Positions 42,958-52,018 of a stretch of DNA of 64,000 nucleotides are shown piece by piece. This DNA is from Solirubrobacteraceae bacterium (GTDB taxonomy: Bacteria; Actinomycetota; Thermoleophilia; Solirubrobacterales; Solirubrobacteraceae), in NCBI GenBank assembly GCA_030447275.1, contig JAUJPF010000010.1, positions 29,140-93,139 on the forward strand. Direction: 5' to 3'. Every line of letters begins with the position of its first letter. Within the stretch, counting starts at the first letter, position 1. The position numbers and the translations under genes were made by a program. The notes beneath the pieces were generated by a model. It saw only the letters and a program-made list of their open reading frames with translations. It was not told where the DNA came from and searched no databases.

Positions 42958-45605
42958 ATGCAGCTGCGCGAGCCCGCGACGCTCCGCCTCGGCGGCCACG
43001 ACGTGCCGGTGCTCGAGCTGACGCCGCGAACGCTCGTCGCCGAGCTGCCCGCCGGCTGCGCCGGACCGTGGCCCCATGCGCACCTCGAGGCCGCCGGGGC
43101 GCGGATCGAGCTGACCGACGTCGTCGAGGACGGGCGCCGCGGCGCCGCGCACGTGCTCCGCGTCCGTGACGCCGACGCGCAGGCGCGGCTGTGGGCGCTC
43201 GCCGACCTCGTCCGCACGCGGCGCCCGGACGAGCCGCCGGCGCGCGACCCGGCGTCGTGCCCGAGCGCGGCCACTACACCGAGGCGGCGCGGCAGGCGCG
43301 CCTGGCGTGGCTGCGCGAGCACGCGGGCGCCGAGCTCGAGACCCTCGGCGCGCCGCGCCTCGACGCGCGCGCGCTGACCGGGAACGTCGAGAACTTCGTG
43401 GGGTCGGTCGAGATCCCGGTGGGGCTCGCGGGCCCGCTGCTGTTCGACGGCGAGCGCGCGCGGCCACATCGTCGCGCCGCTGGCCACGACGGAGGGCGCG
43501 CTCGTCGCGTCGGTCTCGCGCGGGGCGACGGCGATCACGCGCAGCGGCGGCGTGCAGACGCGCGTCCTCCACCAGCAGATGGTCCGCGCGCCGATCTTCG
43601 AGCTGCGCGACGTCCAGGAGGGCGGGCGCCTGATCCGCTGGCTCGGCGACCACCTCGAGGAGATCCGCGAGCAGGTCGGGCTCGTCTCGAACCACGCGCG
43701 GCTGCTCCGGCTCGAGCCGTGGCAGGCGGGGCGCATCGTCCACGTCCGCTTCTGCTACGCGACCGGGGACGCGGCCGGCCAGAACATGACGACGGCGTGC
43801 ACGTGGCGCGCCTGCCAGTGGATCGAGGAGGCCGTCGCCCGCGTGCCGGGCATCGAGATCGTCTACTCGGGGATCGACGGCAACGCCAGCGGCGACAAGA
43901 AGGTGACGGCCGCGAACCACCTCGGCGGCCGCGGCACGCGCGTCACCGCCGAGTGCTGGATCGACCGGGCGACGATGGCGGACGTCCTCAAGACGACCCC
44001 CGAGGGATGCTCCACGGCCACGCCATCGGGACGAGCGGCGGGATCCAGAGCGGCATCTTCGGCTACACGGTCAACGCGGCCAACCTCGTCGCCGCGGTGT
44101 TCGTGGCCACCGGCCAGGACATCGCGTGCGTCCACGAGTCCGGCTCGGCGATCTTCGCGCTCGACGCGGACGGGGACGGCGTGCGCGCGACGATGATCCT
44201 GCCGAGCCTCGTCGCCGGCACGGTCGGCGGCGGCACCGCGCTGCCCGCCCAGCGCGACGCGCTGGAGGCGATGGGCTGCGCCGGACCGGGCCGGATCGAG
44301 AAGCTGGCCGAGATCGTGCGCGGCTTCGCGCTCGCGCTCGACCTGTCCACGCTGGCGGCGATCGTCGGCGGGCAGTTCGCCGACGCGCACGAGCGGCTCG
44401 GCCGCAACCGCCCGGTCCGCTGGCTCACCGCCGACGACCTCGCGCCCGCGCTCCTCCAGCCGATGTTCGACGAGCCGGTCGCGCGCGTCGAACCGCTCGA
44501 CGTCGAGATGGGGACGAGCATCCTCTCGAGCAGACCGCGCGCGGCCTCGGAGGCCAGAAGCTCGTCGGTCCCTTCCCGCTGCGCGTGCACTGCGCCGAGC
44601 GGACGGTCGACGTCGTCGTCAAGGCCAAGCCGCTCGACAGCGAGGCGATCCTCGAGGCGAACAAGGTGGCCTCGCTGTGCGGCGGCGAGCTGGCGCGCCA
44701 GTACGCGCGCTGGCGCGAGCTGACCGGCCTCAAGGACTCGCACACGCGCGAGCTGGCGGTCTACCGCAGCGAGGAGCCGGCGCTGCGCGCGCTCCTCCTC
44801 ACGTACGGCGTTCACGAGGATCCCGCGCGCGAGGCGTACGTCGTCGTGCTGGAGCGCCTCGAGGACGCGTCGGTCGTCCTGCGCGACACCGCCGACGACC
44901 CCGTCCGGGTGGACGCCGGAGCGCGTCGACGCCGCGCTGCACGGGATCGCCGCCGTCCACGGGCGCTGGCTCGGCCGCGAGCAGGAGCTGCTGGCCCAGG
45001 GCTGGCTCGGCCGCGTGCTGACCACCGACGACGTCGTGGCGATGCAGGACCTGTGGTCGGCGCTGGCCGACCACAACGCGGCCGAGTACCCGCAGTGGGT
45101 CGACCCGCTGTCGCTCGTGCGGCTGCGCGACGCGCTCGCCGGCCACGGCCGCTCGAGGCGCGCGATGGACTCGATGCCCCGCACGCTCGTCCACGGCGAC
45201 TTCAACCCGCGCAACATCGCGCGGCGGCGCGAGACCGGCGAGCTCGTCGCCTACGACTGGGAGCTGGCCACCCTCCACGTGCCGCAGCGCGACCTCGTCG
45301 AGCTGCTCGCGTTCGTCCTTGAGCCCGGCGTCGACGCGGCCCGGGTCGACCGGCACCTCGAGGCCCACCGGGCGGCGGTGGAGGAGGCGGCGGGCGAGGC
45401 GCTCGACCCCGACGTGTGGCGGCGCGGCTACAAGCTCGCGCTGCGCGACTTCGCGATCACCCGCCTCCAGCTCTACCTCATGGGCCACGTCCACCGCGAG
45501 TACCGCTTCCTCGAGCGGGTGGTGCCCGCGGTCAAGCGGCTGCTCGACCTCGAGACCGAGCGCGACGCGCTAGCGCGCGGGCAGGTGCTCGAGGACCCGG
45601 TCTAG
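42958..45605 (+). pseudogene. HMG-CoA reductase fused to APH-like phosphotransferase, multiple frameshifts
   Basis: ATG 42958 has GGAGG seven bases upstream. Read across frames the gene encodes an HMG-CoA-reductase-like domain: ENFVGSVEIPVGLAGPL, ATTEGALVASVSRGATAITRSGG (catalytic Glu), ATGDAAGQNM (Asp; usually DAMGMN), GIDGNASGDKKVTAANHL (Lys), SGIFGYTVNAANLVAAVFVATGQD. A kinase-like domain follows (about 44540-45605): VVVKAKPLD, LVHGDFNPRNIARRR, AYDWELATL, the HGDxxxxN and DxE motifs of aminoglycoside/choline phosphotransferases. At least five shifts (near 43255, 43461, 44003, 44527 and 44918) look like losses of one or two bases. The 44003 break equals one missing G, and the 43461 break one missing CG. 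The last 36 bases overlap the convergent kinase gene. Confidence 0.72.
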
Positions 45606-46397
45606 CGTCTCGTCGACCGAGAGGCCCGAGCCGTCGACGCGGTGCACGGGGATCCGCGCGCCGAGGACGTCGAGCGCGCCCGCGTAGATCTGGCGCAGGC
45701 CCTCGAGCGCCGACGCGTGCTCGTGCAGCTCCGAGGAGGGGGCGTCGCGCGTCGCCGAGCGGCGCAGCGCCTCCTCCGGCGGGACGTCGATCAGCACGAC
45801 GGCGTCGGGCATCGTCGTCTGGAAGCGCCGCGCGCACTCGGCCAGCAGGTCGTCGTGCGAGCGCGTGAAGACGCCGGCGACCTCGTGGGGCAGCTCCCAG
45901 AACGTCGTGTCCTGCCCGAGCCGTGCGGCCACCCGCGCGTGCCAGTCGAGCGTCGCGTCGAGCGCGTTCGGGGGGCCGCCGGCCAGGTGCTCGCGCAGCC
46001 GCGGCTCGACGGTCGCGCCGTCGAGCGCGGCGCCGAGCATGCGCGCGTAGAGCGCCCCGTAGGCGAGCGAGTCGACCATCGCGTGGCGGTCGCTGACGAG
46101 CACGCGCGGGGCGTACGCGTCGACCATCGCCCGTTCGACGAGGCCGAAGAGCGTCATCTGGAGGTAGAGCATCGCCATCTTCAGCTCGCGCAGCTGGAGC
46201 GCGTCGGCGGCCAGCGACACCGCGTGGAGCTGCCGCGACAGGCCGGAGAGCGGCGCGTTCGGCCCCTCGTGGAAGATCGGCGAGTGCAGCGTCGCGACAT
46301 CGCCCTCGACGCCGCGCCGCTCGCGCAGCCGCCGGACGACGCTCGTCTTCCCGGTCCCGTCGATCCCGACGATCGCGAGCCGGAACGGCGCCGTCAC
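45570..46397 (-). CDS. Thymidylate-kinase-like P-loop kinase
   Basis: This 275-residue protein has a Walker A motif (IVGIDGTGKTSVVRRL) at residues about 9-17 and a DRHAMVDSLAYGALY motif typical of thymidylate kinases. Later comes VVLIDVPPEEALRRSATRD, the sugar/lid region of that fold. It is longer than ordinary dTMP kinase (about 210) because of an insert around residues 85-165 (MLYLQMTLFGLVERAM, DATLDWHARVAARLGQD), so the substrate may not be dTMP. GTG 46397 overlaps the GH3 stop (GTGA), making it the last cistron of a coupled four-gene operon. Confidence 0.78.
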   Translation of the reverse strand: MTAPFRLAIVGIDGTGKTSVVRRLRERRGVEGDVATLHSPIFHEGPNAPLSGLSRQLHAVSLAADALQLRELKMAMLYLQMTLFGLVERAMVDAYAPRVLVSDRHAMVDSLAYGALYARMLGAALDGATVEPRLREHLAGGPPNALDATLDWHARVAARLGQDTTFWELPHEVAGVFTRSHDDLLAECARRFQTTMPDAVVLIDVPPEEALRRSATRDAPSSELHEHASALEGLRQIYAGALDVLGARIPVHRVDGSGLSVDETLDRVLEHLPAR

Positions 46398-48055
46398 GCG
46401 CCGGCCCCGACCCCGGCGGCGGCGGTGCGCGCGACGATGCGCTCCCAGCCGTCGGGGTCGCTCCAGAACACGCGGTCCTTGACCTGCGGCGGGCGGTTGC
46501 CCGCCTCCACACGCCGCTCCCACTCGAGCAGGAAGGCGTCCGGCGCGGTGACGTGCAGCTGCGGCGCCGCGAGCGCGCCGCGCTCGCGCGCCGCACGGTA
46601 GCCGGGCGCCACCTGCCCGAGCCGCCCATCGTACGCGCGGGTGAACGCCTCGGCCTCCGTCTCGAGCATCGGCGTGCGCGGGGCGAGCGCCACCTCGTAC
46701 CGCGGCGCCGCGGCGCCGTCGCCGAGGCGCGGCGTGGCGTTGTGGGCGTCGATCCCCGTGTCGCCGCACGCCGCGGCCAGCGCCCGCACGACGTGCGACT
46801 CGCGCAGGTTCTCGCCGGCCGCCGACGACGTCACGTTGCGCCCGGCGTACTCGACCCGCGGCACCCCGCCCAGCGAGCCGACGACGCGGATCACGTCGCC
46901 GACGGCGTAGCGCGAGAAGCCGCCGACGTGCGTGAGCAGCACGTGGTACTCGCCGCCCTCCTCCAGCTCGTCGAACAGCAGCGTCGCCGCGTCGGGCGCG
47001 AGCGCCTCGTCCGCGGGCACGAACTCGTAGAAGACGCTGGAGACGACGAGCGGGCCCGCGGTCGGGTGGCGGTCGAGCGGCAGCCCGATCGGGCCCTCCG
47101 ATGCGGCGACCGGCGCGGGGTGGACGCGCACGCCGGGGCCGAACTCCTCGCGCAGGCGGGGCAGGTAGAGCGTCGCCAGCCCGGTCGGCCAGCACACGAT
47201 CACCTCGATCGACGGCCAGATGTCGCCCGGCCGGAGCGTCCCGTGGTAGGCCGCGAGTCGCTCCAGCTCGGCGGCGCGCTCCGGGTTCGGCGCCCCGTGC
47301 GGCTTGCCGCCCAGCGTGCCGTCGTGGATCTCGCGCACGATGTCCGGCCACCAGCGGTCGATGAGCCACGGCCACGCCGCGACCTGCGCCGGGTTGATGC
47401 CGACGACGGCGCGCAGGTCGTGCTCGGCGGCGATGCGGGTGCGGTGGTACAGCCGCTCGAGGGTGTCGCGCGTGACGAGATCCTCGGGCAGGTCCCCCCA
47501 CGGCCCCTTCGTGCCGGGCTCGTAGAAGCCCGGCCCGAAGCGCGCGTAGTCGAGCTGGCTGGCGCCGAGGTGCGGCCGGCCGCTGGCCGTCGTCGCCGTC
47601 TGCGCGCCGGGGTCGTGCTTGAGGCTGAACGTCGCGGTTTCGGCGACGACGTCGGGGTGGTGCTCGATGACGCCGGCGAAGGCCGCGAACAGGAACGGCA
47701 GGAAGCAGTCGCGCACGAAGCCCGGCGTGACCGGGATCTTCTTGTGGGCGCCCGTGCTGCCGCTGCTCGTGAAGAACGCGAGCGGGTCGTCGGCCGTGAG
47801 GACGCCCGACTCGCCCTCGGCCGCGCGGGCGATCCACGGCTCGAACGCGTCGTAGCCGCCGATCGGCACGGCGGCCCGGAAGTCGTCGACCGTGCGGATG
47901 CGCTCGAACCCGTGCTCGCGCCCGAACGCCGTGCCGGCGTTGGCCTCGATCGCCGTGCGCAGGACGCGGTCCTGCGCCTCGCGCGCTTCGCCGAGCGCGT
48001 CGACGATCCGCTGGCGCTGCCCGAAGACGTTGCTCAGGTACTCCTCATGGGCCAT
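46394..48055 (-). CDS. GH3-family acyl-acid amido synthetase
   Basis: This 553-residue protein resembles plant GH3 (auxin/jasmonate-amino acid conjugating) enzymes, members of the adenylating ANL fold that activate a carboxylate as acyl-AMP and transfer it to an amine. Visible features: FFTSSGSTGAHKKIPVTPGF (ATP-binding loop), VVSSVFYEFVPADE, GEYHVLLTHVGGFSRYAVGDVIRVVG and VEYAGRNVTSSAAGENL. ATG 48055 has AAGGAG seven bases upstream and lies 11 bases inside the previous gene. Acid and amine substrates are unknown. Its neighbours suggest a dedicated small-molecule pathway. Confidence 0.88.
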   Translation of the reverse strand: MAHEEYLSNVFGQRQRIVDALGEAREAQDRVLRTAIEANAGTAFGREHGFERIRTVDDFRAAVPIGGYDAFEPWIARAAEGESGVLTADDPLAFFTSSGSTGAHKKIPVTPGFVRDCFLPFLFAAFAGVIEHHPDVVAETATFSLKHDPGAQTATTASGRPHLGASQLDYARFGPGFYEPGTKGPWGDLPEDLVTRDTLERLYHRTRIAAEHDLRAVVGINPAQVAAWPWLIDRWWPDIVREIHDGTLGGKPHGAPNPERAAELERLAAYHGTLRPGDIWPSIEVIVCWPTGLATLYLPRLREEFGPGVRVHPAPVAASEGPIGLPLDRHPTAGPLVVSSVFYEFVPADEALAPDAATLLFDELEEGGEYHVLLTHVGGFSRYAVGDVIRVVGSLGGVPRVEYAGRNVTSSAAGENLRESHVVRALAAACGDTGIDAHNATPRLGDGAAAPRYEVALAPRTPMLETEAEAFTRAYDGRLGQVAPGYRAARERGALAAPQLHVTAPDAFLLEWERRVEAGNRPPQVKDRVFWSDPDGWERIVARTAAAGVGAGA

Positions 48056-48698
48056 GGTGGGGCTCCTTGTCGACGGCGACGAGCGCGGCGAAGAGCCGCA
48101 GTCGCTCGCTGTCACGGGGGTCGGTGCCGACGCGGGCGTGAAGCCACGGCGGCTCCGGCGCGGGGTCGTGGGTCAGCTCGAGGGTGGCGCCGGGGGGAAG
48201 GTCGCCCGCCAGCGCCGCCTCGCAGACGGCGTGGTTGAGGTGGACGAGGTGCTCCTGCCACGACATCCGATCGACGTCGAGGTGCAGGCGGCGGTGCGGG
48301 CCGCCGTCCGCGCCCGGGACGCGCACGCGCACCGGCTCGCCGAGCGCGGGAACCGGAGCCTCGCCCTCGAACGCGCGCAGCAGCAGGCGCAGCGCCTGGT
48401 AGTCGTCGGGGCGGCCGGGGCCGAACCACGCGGCGCCTCCGCCACGCGCCACGTGGTCGGGCCGGTGGCGCGCGGCGAGGTGGCCCGGATCGCCGGCGAG
48501 GAACAGCGTGCGCGTGAGGCTCGCCGTCCACCCGGCGGCCTGCTCGGCGTCGAGCGCGAGCGCGAAGGCGAGCGCGCCCTCGACGTACGCCGCGAGGTCG
48601 ACCTCGCGCAGGACGGCGACGACGGCCTGGTCGCCGAGCTCGCCCATCGCCGCGAGGCGGGCGGCCAGCTCATGCTGGAGGACCTCCTGGGCGATCAC
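48045..48698 (-). CDS. Uncharacterised protein of the GH3 operon
   Basis: This 217-residue soluble protein matches no family I recognise. The first half is alpha-helical and Ala/Leu-rich (EVLQHELAARLAAMGELGDQAVVAVLREVDLAAYVEGALAFALAL). The second half has beta-type segments and conserved-looking aromatic/acidic motifs (GGPHRRLHLDVDRMSWQEHLVHLNHAVCEAAL, DPRDSERLRLFAALVAVD). GTG 48698 overlaps the previous stop (GTGA), and the next gene starts inside its end, so it is tightly coupled to the aaRS-like protein and the GH3 enzyme. It could be a subunit of one of them. Confidence 0.7.
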   Translation of the reverse strand: MIAQEVLQHELAARLAAMGELGDQAVVAVLREVDLAAYVEGALAFALALDAEQAAGWTASLTRTLFLAGDPGHLAARHRPDHVARGGGAAWFGPGRPDDYQALRLLLRAFEGEAPVPALGEPVRVRVPGADGGPHRRLHLDVDRMSWQEHLVHLNHAVCEAALAGDLPPGATLELTHDPAPEPPWLHARVGTDPRDSERLRLFAALVAVDKEPHHGP

Positions 48699-49898
48699 GG
48701 CAGGAACACCTCGTCGAGGAGGTTGCCCTTCGGGACCGGCTTGTGGCGCTCGTTCAGGGACACCGTGAGCCGGTACGGGTCGACGTAGCCGCCGTCGGCC
48801 CGCTTCGTCTTTAGGAACGCCCGGTAGGCGTCGTCGTCGACGCGCTCGGTGCCGTTCTCGATCAGCCTGACCGCTCGCTGGAGCTGCTTGCGCAGCACGT
48901 CGGGGCTGAACGACGCGGGGGACTCGCGCGTCAGCACGGCGATGAAGTAGAGCCGCAGCCCGAGCCAGAACGCCTCCTCCTCGAAGTCGGAGAGCGCCCG
49001 GTCGGCCAGTGCGTCGACCGTGTGGCTCTCCCACCCGCCGTGCCGGCTCGACTTGATCGAGCCGTCGAGCGGCACGCGCCCGAGCGAGAGCCGCGTCACG
49101 CTCGCGCCGAACGCCGTGAGCAGGTGGTCGAGCAGGACGTGGTCGGGGTCGAGCTCGCGGTCGTAGGCGAGCAGGATCCGGTCGTAGTCGCCCACCATCG
49201 GCAGGAGCTGGCGCAGCGAGCAGATCAGGTAGTTGGCCTGGCCGTCGGCGCCGACCGCGCGGCGCAGCGGCACGCCCCTGTCGGTGGCGTCGAGGTAGAC
49301 GGGCCCGCCGTAGCGGCGGTGGTCGAGGCACAGGCCGCGCTCGGCGAGCGCCGCGACGACGTCCTCGACGCTCATCCCGGGCGGCTCGTTGATCGCCAGG
49401 CCGGGGTCGTACAGGTTCAGCCGCGCAAACTGCTCCTGCCAGATCCCGATCAACCGCTGCGACGCGGGGTGGACGTAGCCGTCGCGCTCGACCGCCTCGA
49501 GGTACGGCTGCAGGTCGGCGAAGGGCGCCTTGGCCCGCTCGGCGTGCATCCGGACGTACGGCGCGCTCAGCTCGAGGTCGCTCCAGCCCGCGTAGTCGGC
49601 GTCCGGCCCGAGCGTGCGATCCAGGTACTCCCAGTACTCCAGCGTCTGGGCCGTCACGTTGTGCGGTCGCAGGTTCCACAGGTAGGTGACGTTCCAGCGT
49701 CTGGGCCGTCACGTTGTGCGGTCGCAGGTTCCACAGGTAGGTGACGTCGGCCAGGCGCGACGTGCTCCTGTAGAGGACGTCGAGCCACAGCAGACCCTTG
49801 ACGTGGCTGGGCGTCAGGAGCTTCGTCGGCGTGATGACGATCGGGGCGAGCAGCAGGCGCAAGCCGGTATCCGTAGCGGACGCTCCCCGCCCCCACAA
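48695..49898 (-). CDS. Class-I-aminoacyl-tRNA-synthetase-like protein, 5' part split by a 55-bp duplication
   Basis: Removing one copy of the 55-bp duplication gives a single frame of roughly 380 residues starting at TTG 49898 or TTG 49862. Features recalling class I synthetases: TPSHVKGLLWLDVLYRSTSRLADVTYLWNLRPHN where HIGH-motif enzymes have P-x-HVGHAR---DVL-R (HVKG at 49794-49805), and an anticodon-proximal-like strand RVPLDGSIKSSRHGGW (KSSR at 49043-49054) in the place of KMSKS, preceded by the ArgRS-like order GPVYLDATDRG, DGQANYLICSLRQLL. No tRNA-binding domain is obvious. It may activate an amino acid for a non-translational use. The assignment is by eye and weak. It is the first gene of the coupled GH3 operon, divergent from the MMPL exporter. 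Confidence 0.5.
49638..49747. repeat. Perfect 55-bp tandem duplication in the aaRS-like gene
   Basis: Bases 49638-49692 and 49693-49747 are identical. They encode VTYLWNLRPHNVTAQTLE in the two successive copies, and the extra copy shifts the frame. The length equals that of the duplication at 40681-40790 although the sequences differ. Confidence 0.95.
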
Positions 49899-49930
49899 GC
49901 AGGGACCGCAATGCTTAGAGTTCGCCCCCG

Positions 49931-52018
49931 GTGACGCCGCTGCTCCGCAGGACCGCCCTCCTCGCCTGGCGCCACCCGCGCCGGCTGCTCGCCGCGGGCG
50001 TCGCGGTCGCCGTCGTGGCCGGCGTGTTCGGCTTCGGCGTCACGGAGCGGCTCGCGCCCTACGGGGCGACCGATCCGGCCTCGGAGAGCACGCGGGCCGA
50101 CGAGCGGCTCGAGCGCGCCACGGGCCACACGACGACGGCCGACGCCGCCGCCGCGGCGCGGGCGCCGGCGCGGGCCGCCGCGGCCGCGCGCCTGCTGCGC
50201 GCCGACCCCGCCGTCGCGCTCGTCTCCGACGCCCGCGCCTCGCGCGACGGCCGCACCGCCTACGTCGCCGCGAGCTTCCGCCGCGACGCCGACGTCGTCG
50301 AGACCGTCGACCGCCTGCGCGACGGGCCGCTCGGCAGCGCGCCGGGGGTCGTGCTCGGCGGCCAGGCGGTGATCGACCGCACCGTCACCGAGGTCACCGG
50401 CGAGGACCTCGCGCGCGCCGAGCTGATCGCGCTGCCGATCCTCTTCCTGCTGTCGTTCCTGCTCTTCCGCAGCGTCGTCGCCGCGCTGCTGCCGCTGCTG
50501 GTGGCGATCGTGACGATCCCGCTCGCGTTCTTCGCGATGCGGCTGGTCAACGAGGCGGTGAGCCTGTCGGTCTTCGCCGTGAACCTCGTCACCGGGCTCG
50601 CGCTCGGCCTGGCCATCGACTACTCGCTGCTCGTCGTCTCGCGCTACCGCGAGGAGCTGGCGCGGCACGGCCCCGGGCCGGAGGCGCTCGTGGCGACCGT
50701 CGCCGCCGCCGGGCGGACCGTCATGTTCAGCGCGTTCACCGTCGCCGCCGCGCTCGCCGCGCTGCTCGTCTTCCCCCAGAAGTTCCTGTACTCGATGGGG
50801 GTCGGGGGCGCGCTCGTGGCACTGCTGTCGGCGGCGTCGGCGCTCCTGCTCCTGCCTGCGCTGCTGGCGCTGCTCGGCTCGCGCGTGAACGCCCTGGCCC
50901 CGCGCCGGCTCCAGCGCGCGGCCGACGCCGAGGCGCGCGGCGAGGACCGCGGCGGCTGGTATCGGCTGTCACGGTGGGTGATGCGCCGCCCGGCGCCGGT
51001 GGCCGTCGCGTGCGCGGTCCTGCTCGTCGCGCTCGCGCTGCCCGTGTCGCGGATGGAGCTGACGTTCGTCGACGCCGGGGTGCTGCCGAAGGACGTCGAG
51101 GCGCGGCAGGCGTCGGACGCCCTGACCAGCGGGTTCGGGGCGGGCCGCACGTCGCCGGTCGTGGTCCTCGCCGAGGCGGGCGACCGGGAGGAGGCGAACC
51201 GCGTCGTGCGGGATCTCCGCGGGCTCGACGGCGCCCGCCAGGTCGCGGCGCAGCCCGTGGGCGAGGGGAGCTGGCGGATCGACGTGTTCGCATCGGCCGA
51301 CCCGCGCAGCGAGGAGGCCGAGCGGCTCGTGGAGGACGTGCGGGCGCTCGACACCCCGGTGCCGATCCAGGTGACCGGCCGCACCGCCGCGTTCGTCGAC
51401 CAGAAGGCCTCGCTGCGCGACCACCTGCCGCTCGCGCTCGGGGTGCTCGCCGGCACCACGCTCGTGCTGCTCTTCGCACTGACCGGGTCGGTCCTGCTGC
51501 CGTTCGCCGCGCTGCTCATGAACGCGTTGACCATCGGCGCGGCGTTCGGCCTCGTCGTGCTCGTGTTCCAGGACGGGCGGCTCGAGGGGCTGCTCGGCTT
51601 CGAGGCCAGGGGCGCGCTCGAGTCGCTCCAGCCGCCGGTGCTCTTCGCGCTGGCCTTCGGGCTGTCGACCGACTACGGCGTGTTCCTGCTCGACCGCATA
51701 CGCGAGCTGCGCGCCGGCGGCGCGGGCGAGCGCGAGGCGGTGGCGCTCGCGCTCCAGCGCACCGGCCGCACGGTGACCGCTGCCGCGCTGCTCGTCTGCG
51801 TGGCGATCGGCGCGCTCGGCGCGTCGAGCATCGTCTTCGTCAAGTGGCTCGGGATCGGCACCGCCGCCGCCGTGCTGCTCGACGCGACGATCGTCCGCGC
51901 GCTGCTGGTGCCCGCCCTGCTCGGCGTGCTCCAGCGCCGCACGTGGTGGGCGCCGCGCCCGCTGCGGGCGCTGCACGCGCGGTTCAGCGGCGCGGCCGAT
52001 GCCCCCCGAACTCGATGA
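49931..52018 (+). CDS. MMPL/RND-family transporter
   Basis: This 695-residue inner-membrane protein has two repeats of a soluble loop followed by a helix bundle: LLRRTALLAWRHPRRLLAAGVAVAVVAGVFGFG at the start, ALGLAIDYSLLVVSRYREEL and LAFGLSTDYGVFLLDRIRELR, the paired membrane-embedded Asp motifs of MMPL proteins for proton relay. Relatives export lipids and lipopeptides in mycobacteria. GTG 49931 is 32 bases from the divergent aaRS-like gene, so it may export that operon's product. Its last 35 bases overlap the convergent acylase gene. Confidence 0.9.
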   Translation: MTPLLRRTALLAWRHPRRLLAAGVAVAVVAGVFGFGVTERLAPYGATDPASESTRADERLERATGHTTTADAAAAARAPARAAAAARLLRADPAVALVSDARASRDGRTAYVAASFRRDADVVETVDRLRDGPLGSAPGVVLGGQAVIDRTVTEVTGEDLARAELIALPILFLLSFLLFRSVVAALLPLLVAIVTIPLAFFAMRLVNEAVSLSVFAVNLVTGLALGLAIDYSLLVVSRYREELARHGPGPEALVATVAAAGRTVMFSAFTVAAALAALLVFPQKFLYSMGVGGALVALLSAASALLLLPALLALLGSRVNALAPRRLQRAADAEARGEDRGGWYRLSRWVMRRPAPVAVACAVLLVALALPVSRMELTFVDAGVLPKDVEARQASDALTSGFGAGRTSPVVVLAEAGDREEANRVVRDLRGLDGARQVAAQPVGEGSWRIDVFASADPRSEEAERLVEDVRALDTPVPIQVTGRTAAFVDQKASLRDHLPLALGVLAGTTLVLLFALTGSVLLPFAALLMNALTIGAAFGLVVLVFQDGRLEGLLGFEARGALESLQPPVLFALAFGLSTDYGVFLLDRIRELRAGGAGEREAVALALQRTGRTVTAAALLVCVAIGALGASSIVFVKWLGIGTAAAVLLDATIVRALLVPALLGVLQRRTWWAPRPLRALHARFSGAADAPRTR

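Noticed and set aside
49638..49747. Interpreting the 55-bp repeats as regulatory or recombination repeats
   Set aside because: Both lie inside coding frames, share no sequence with each other, are perfect tandem copies of equal length, and break good genes; an assembly join explains them better.
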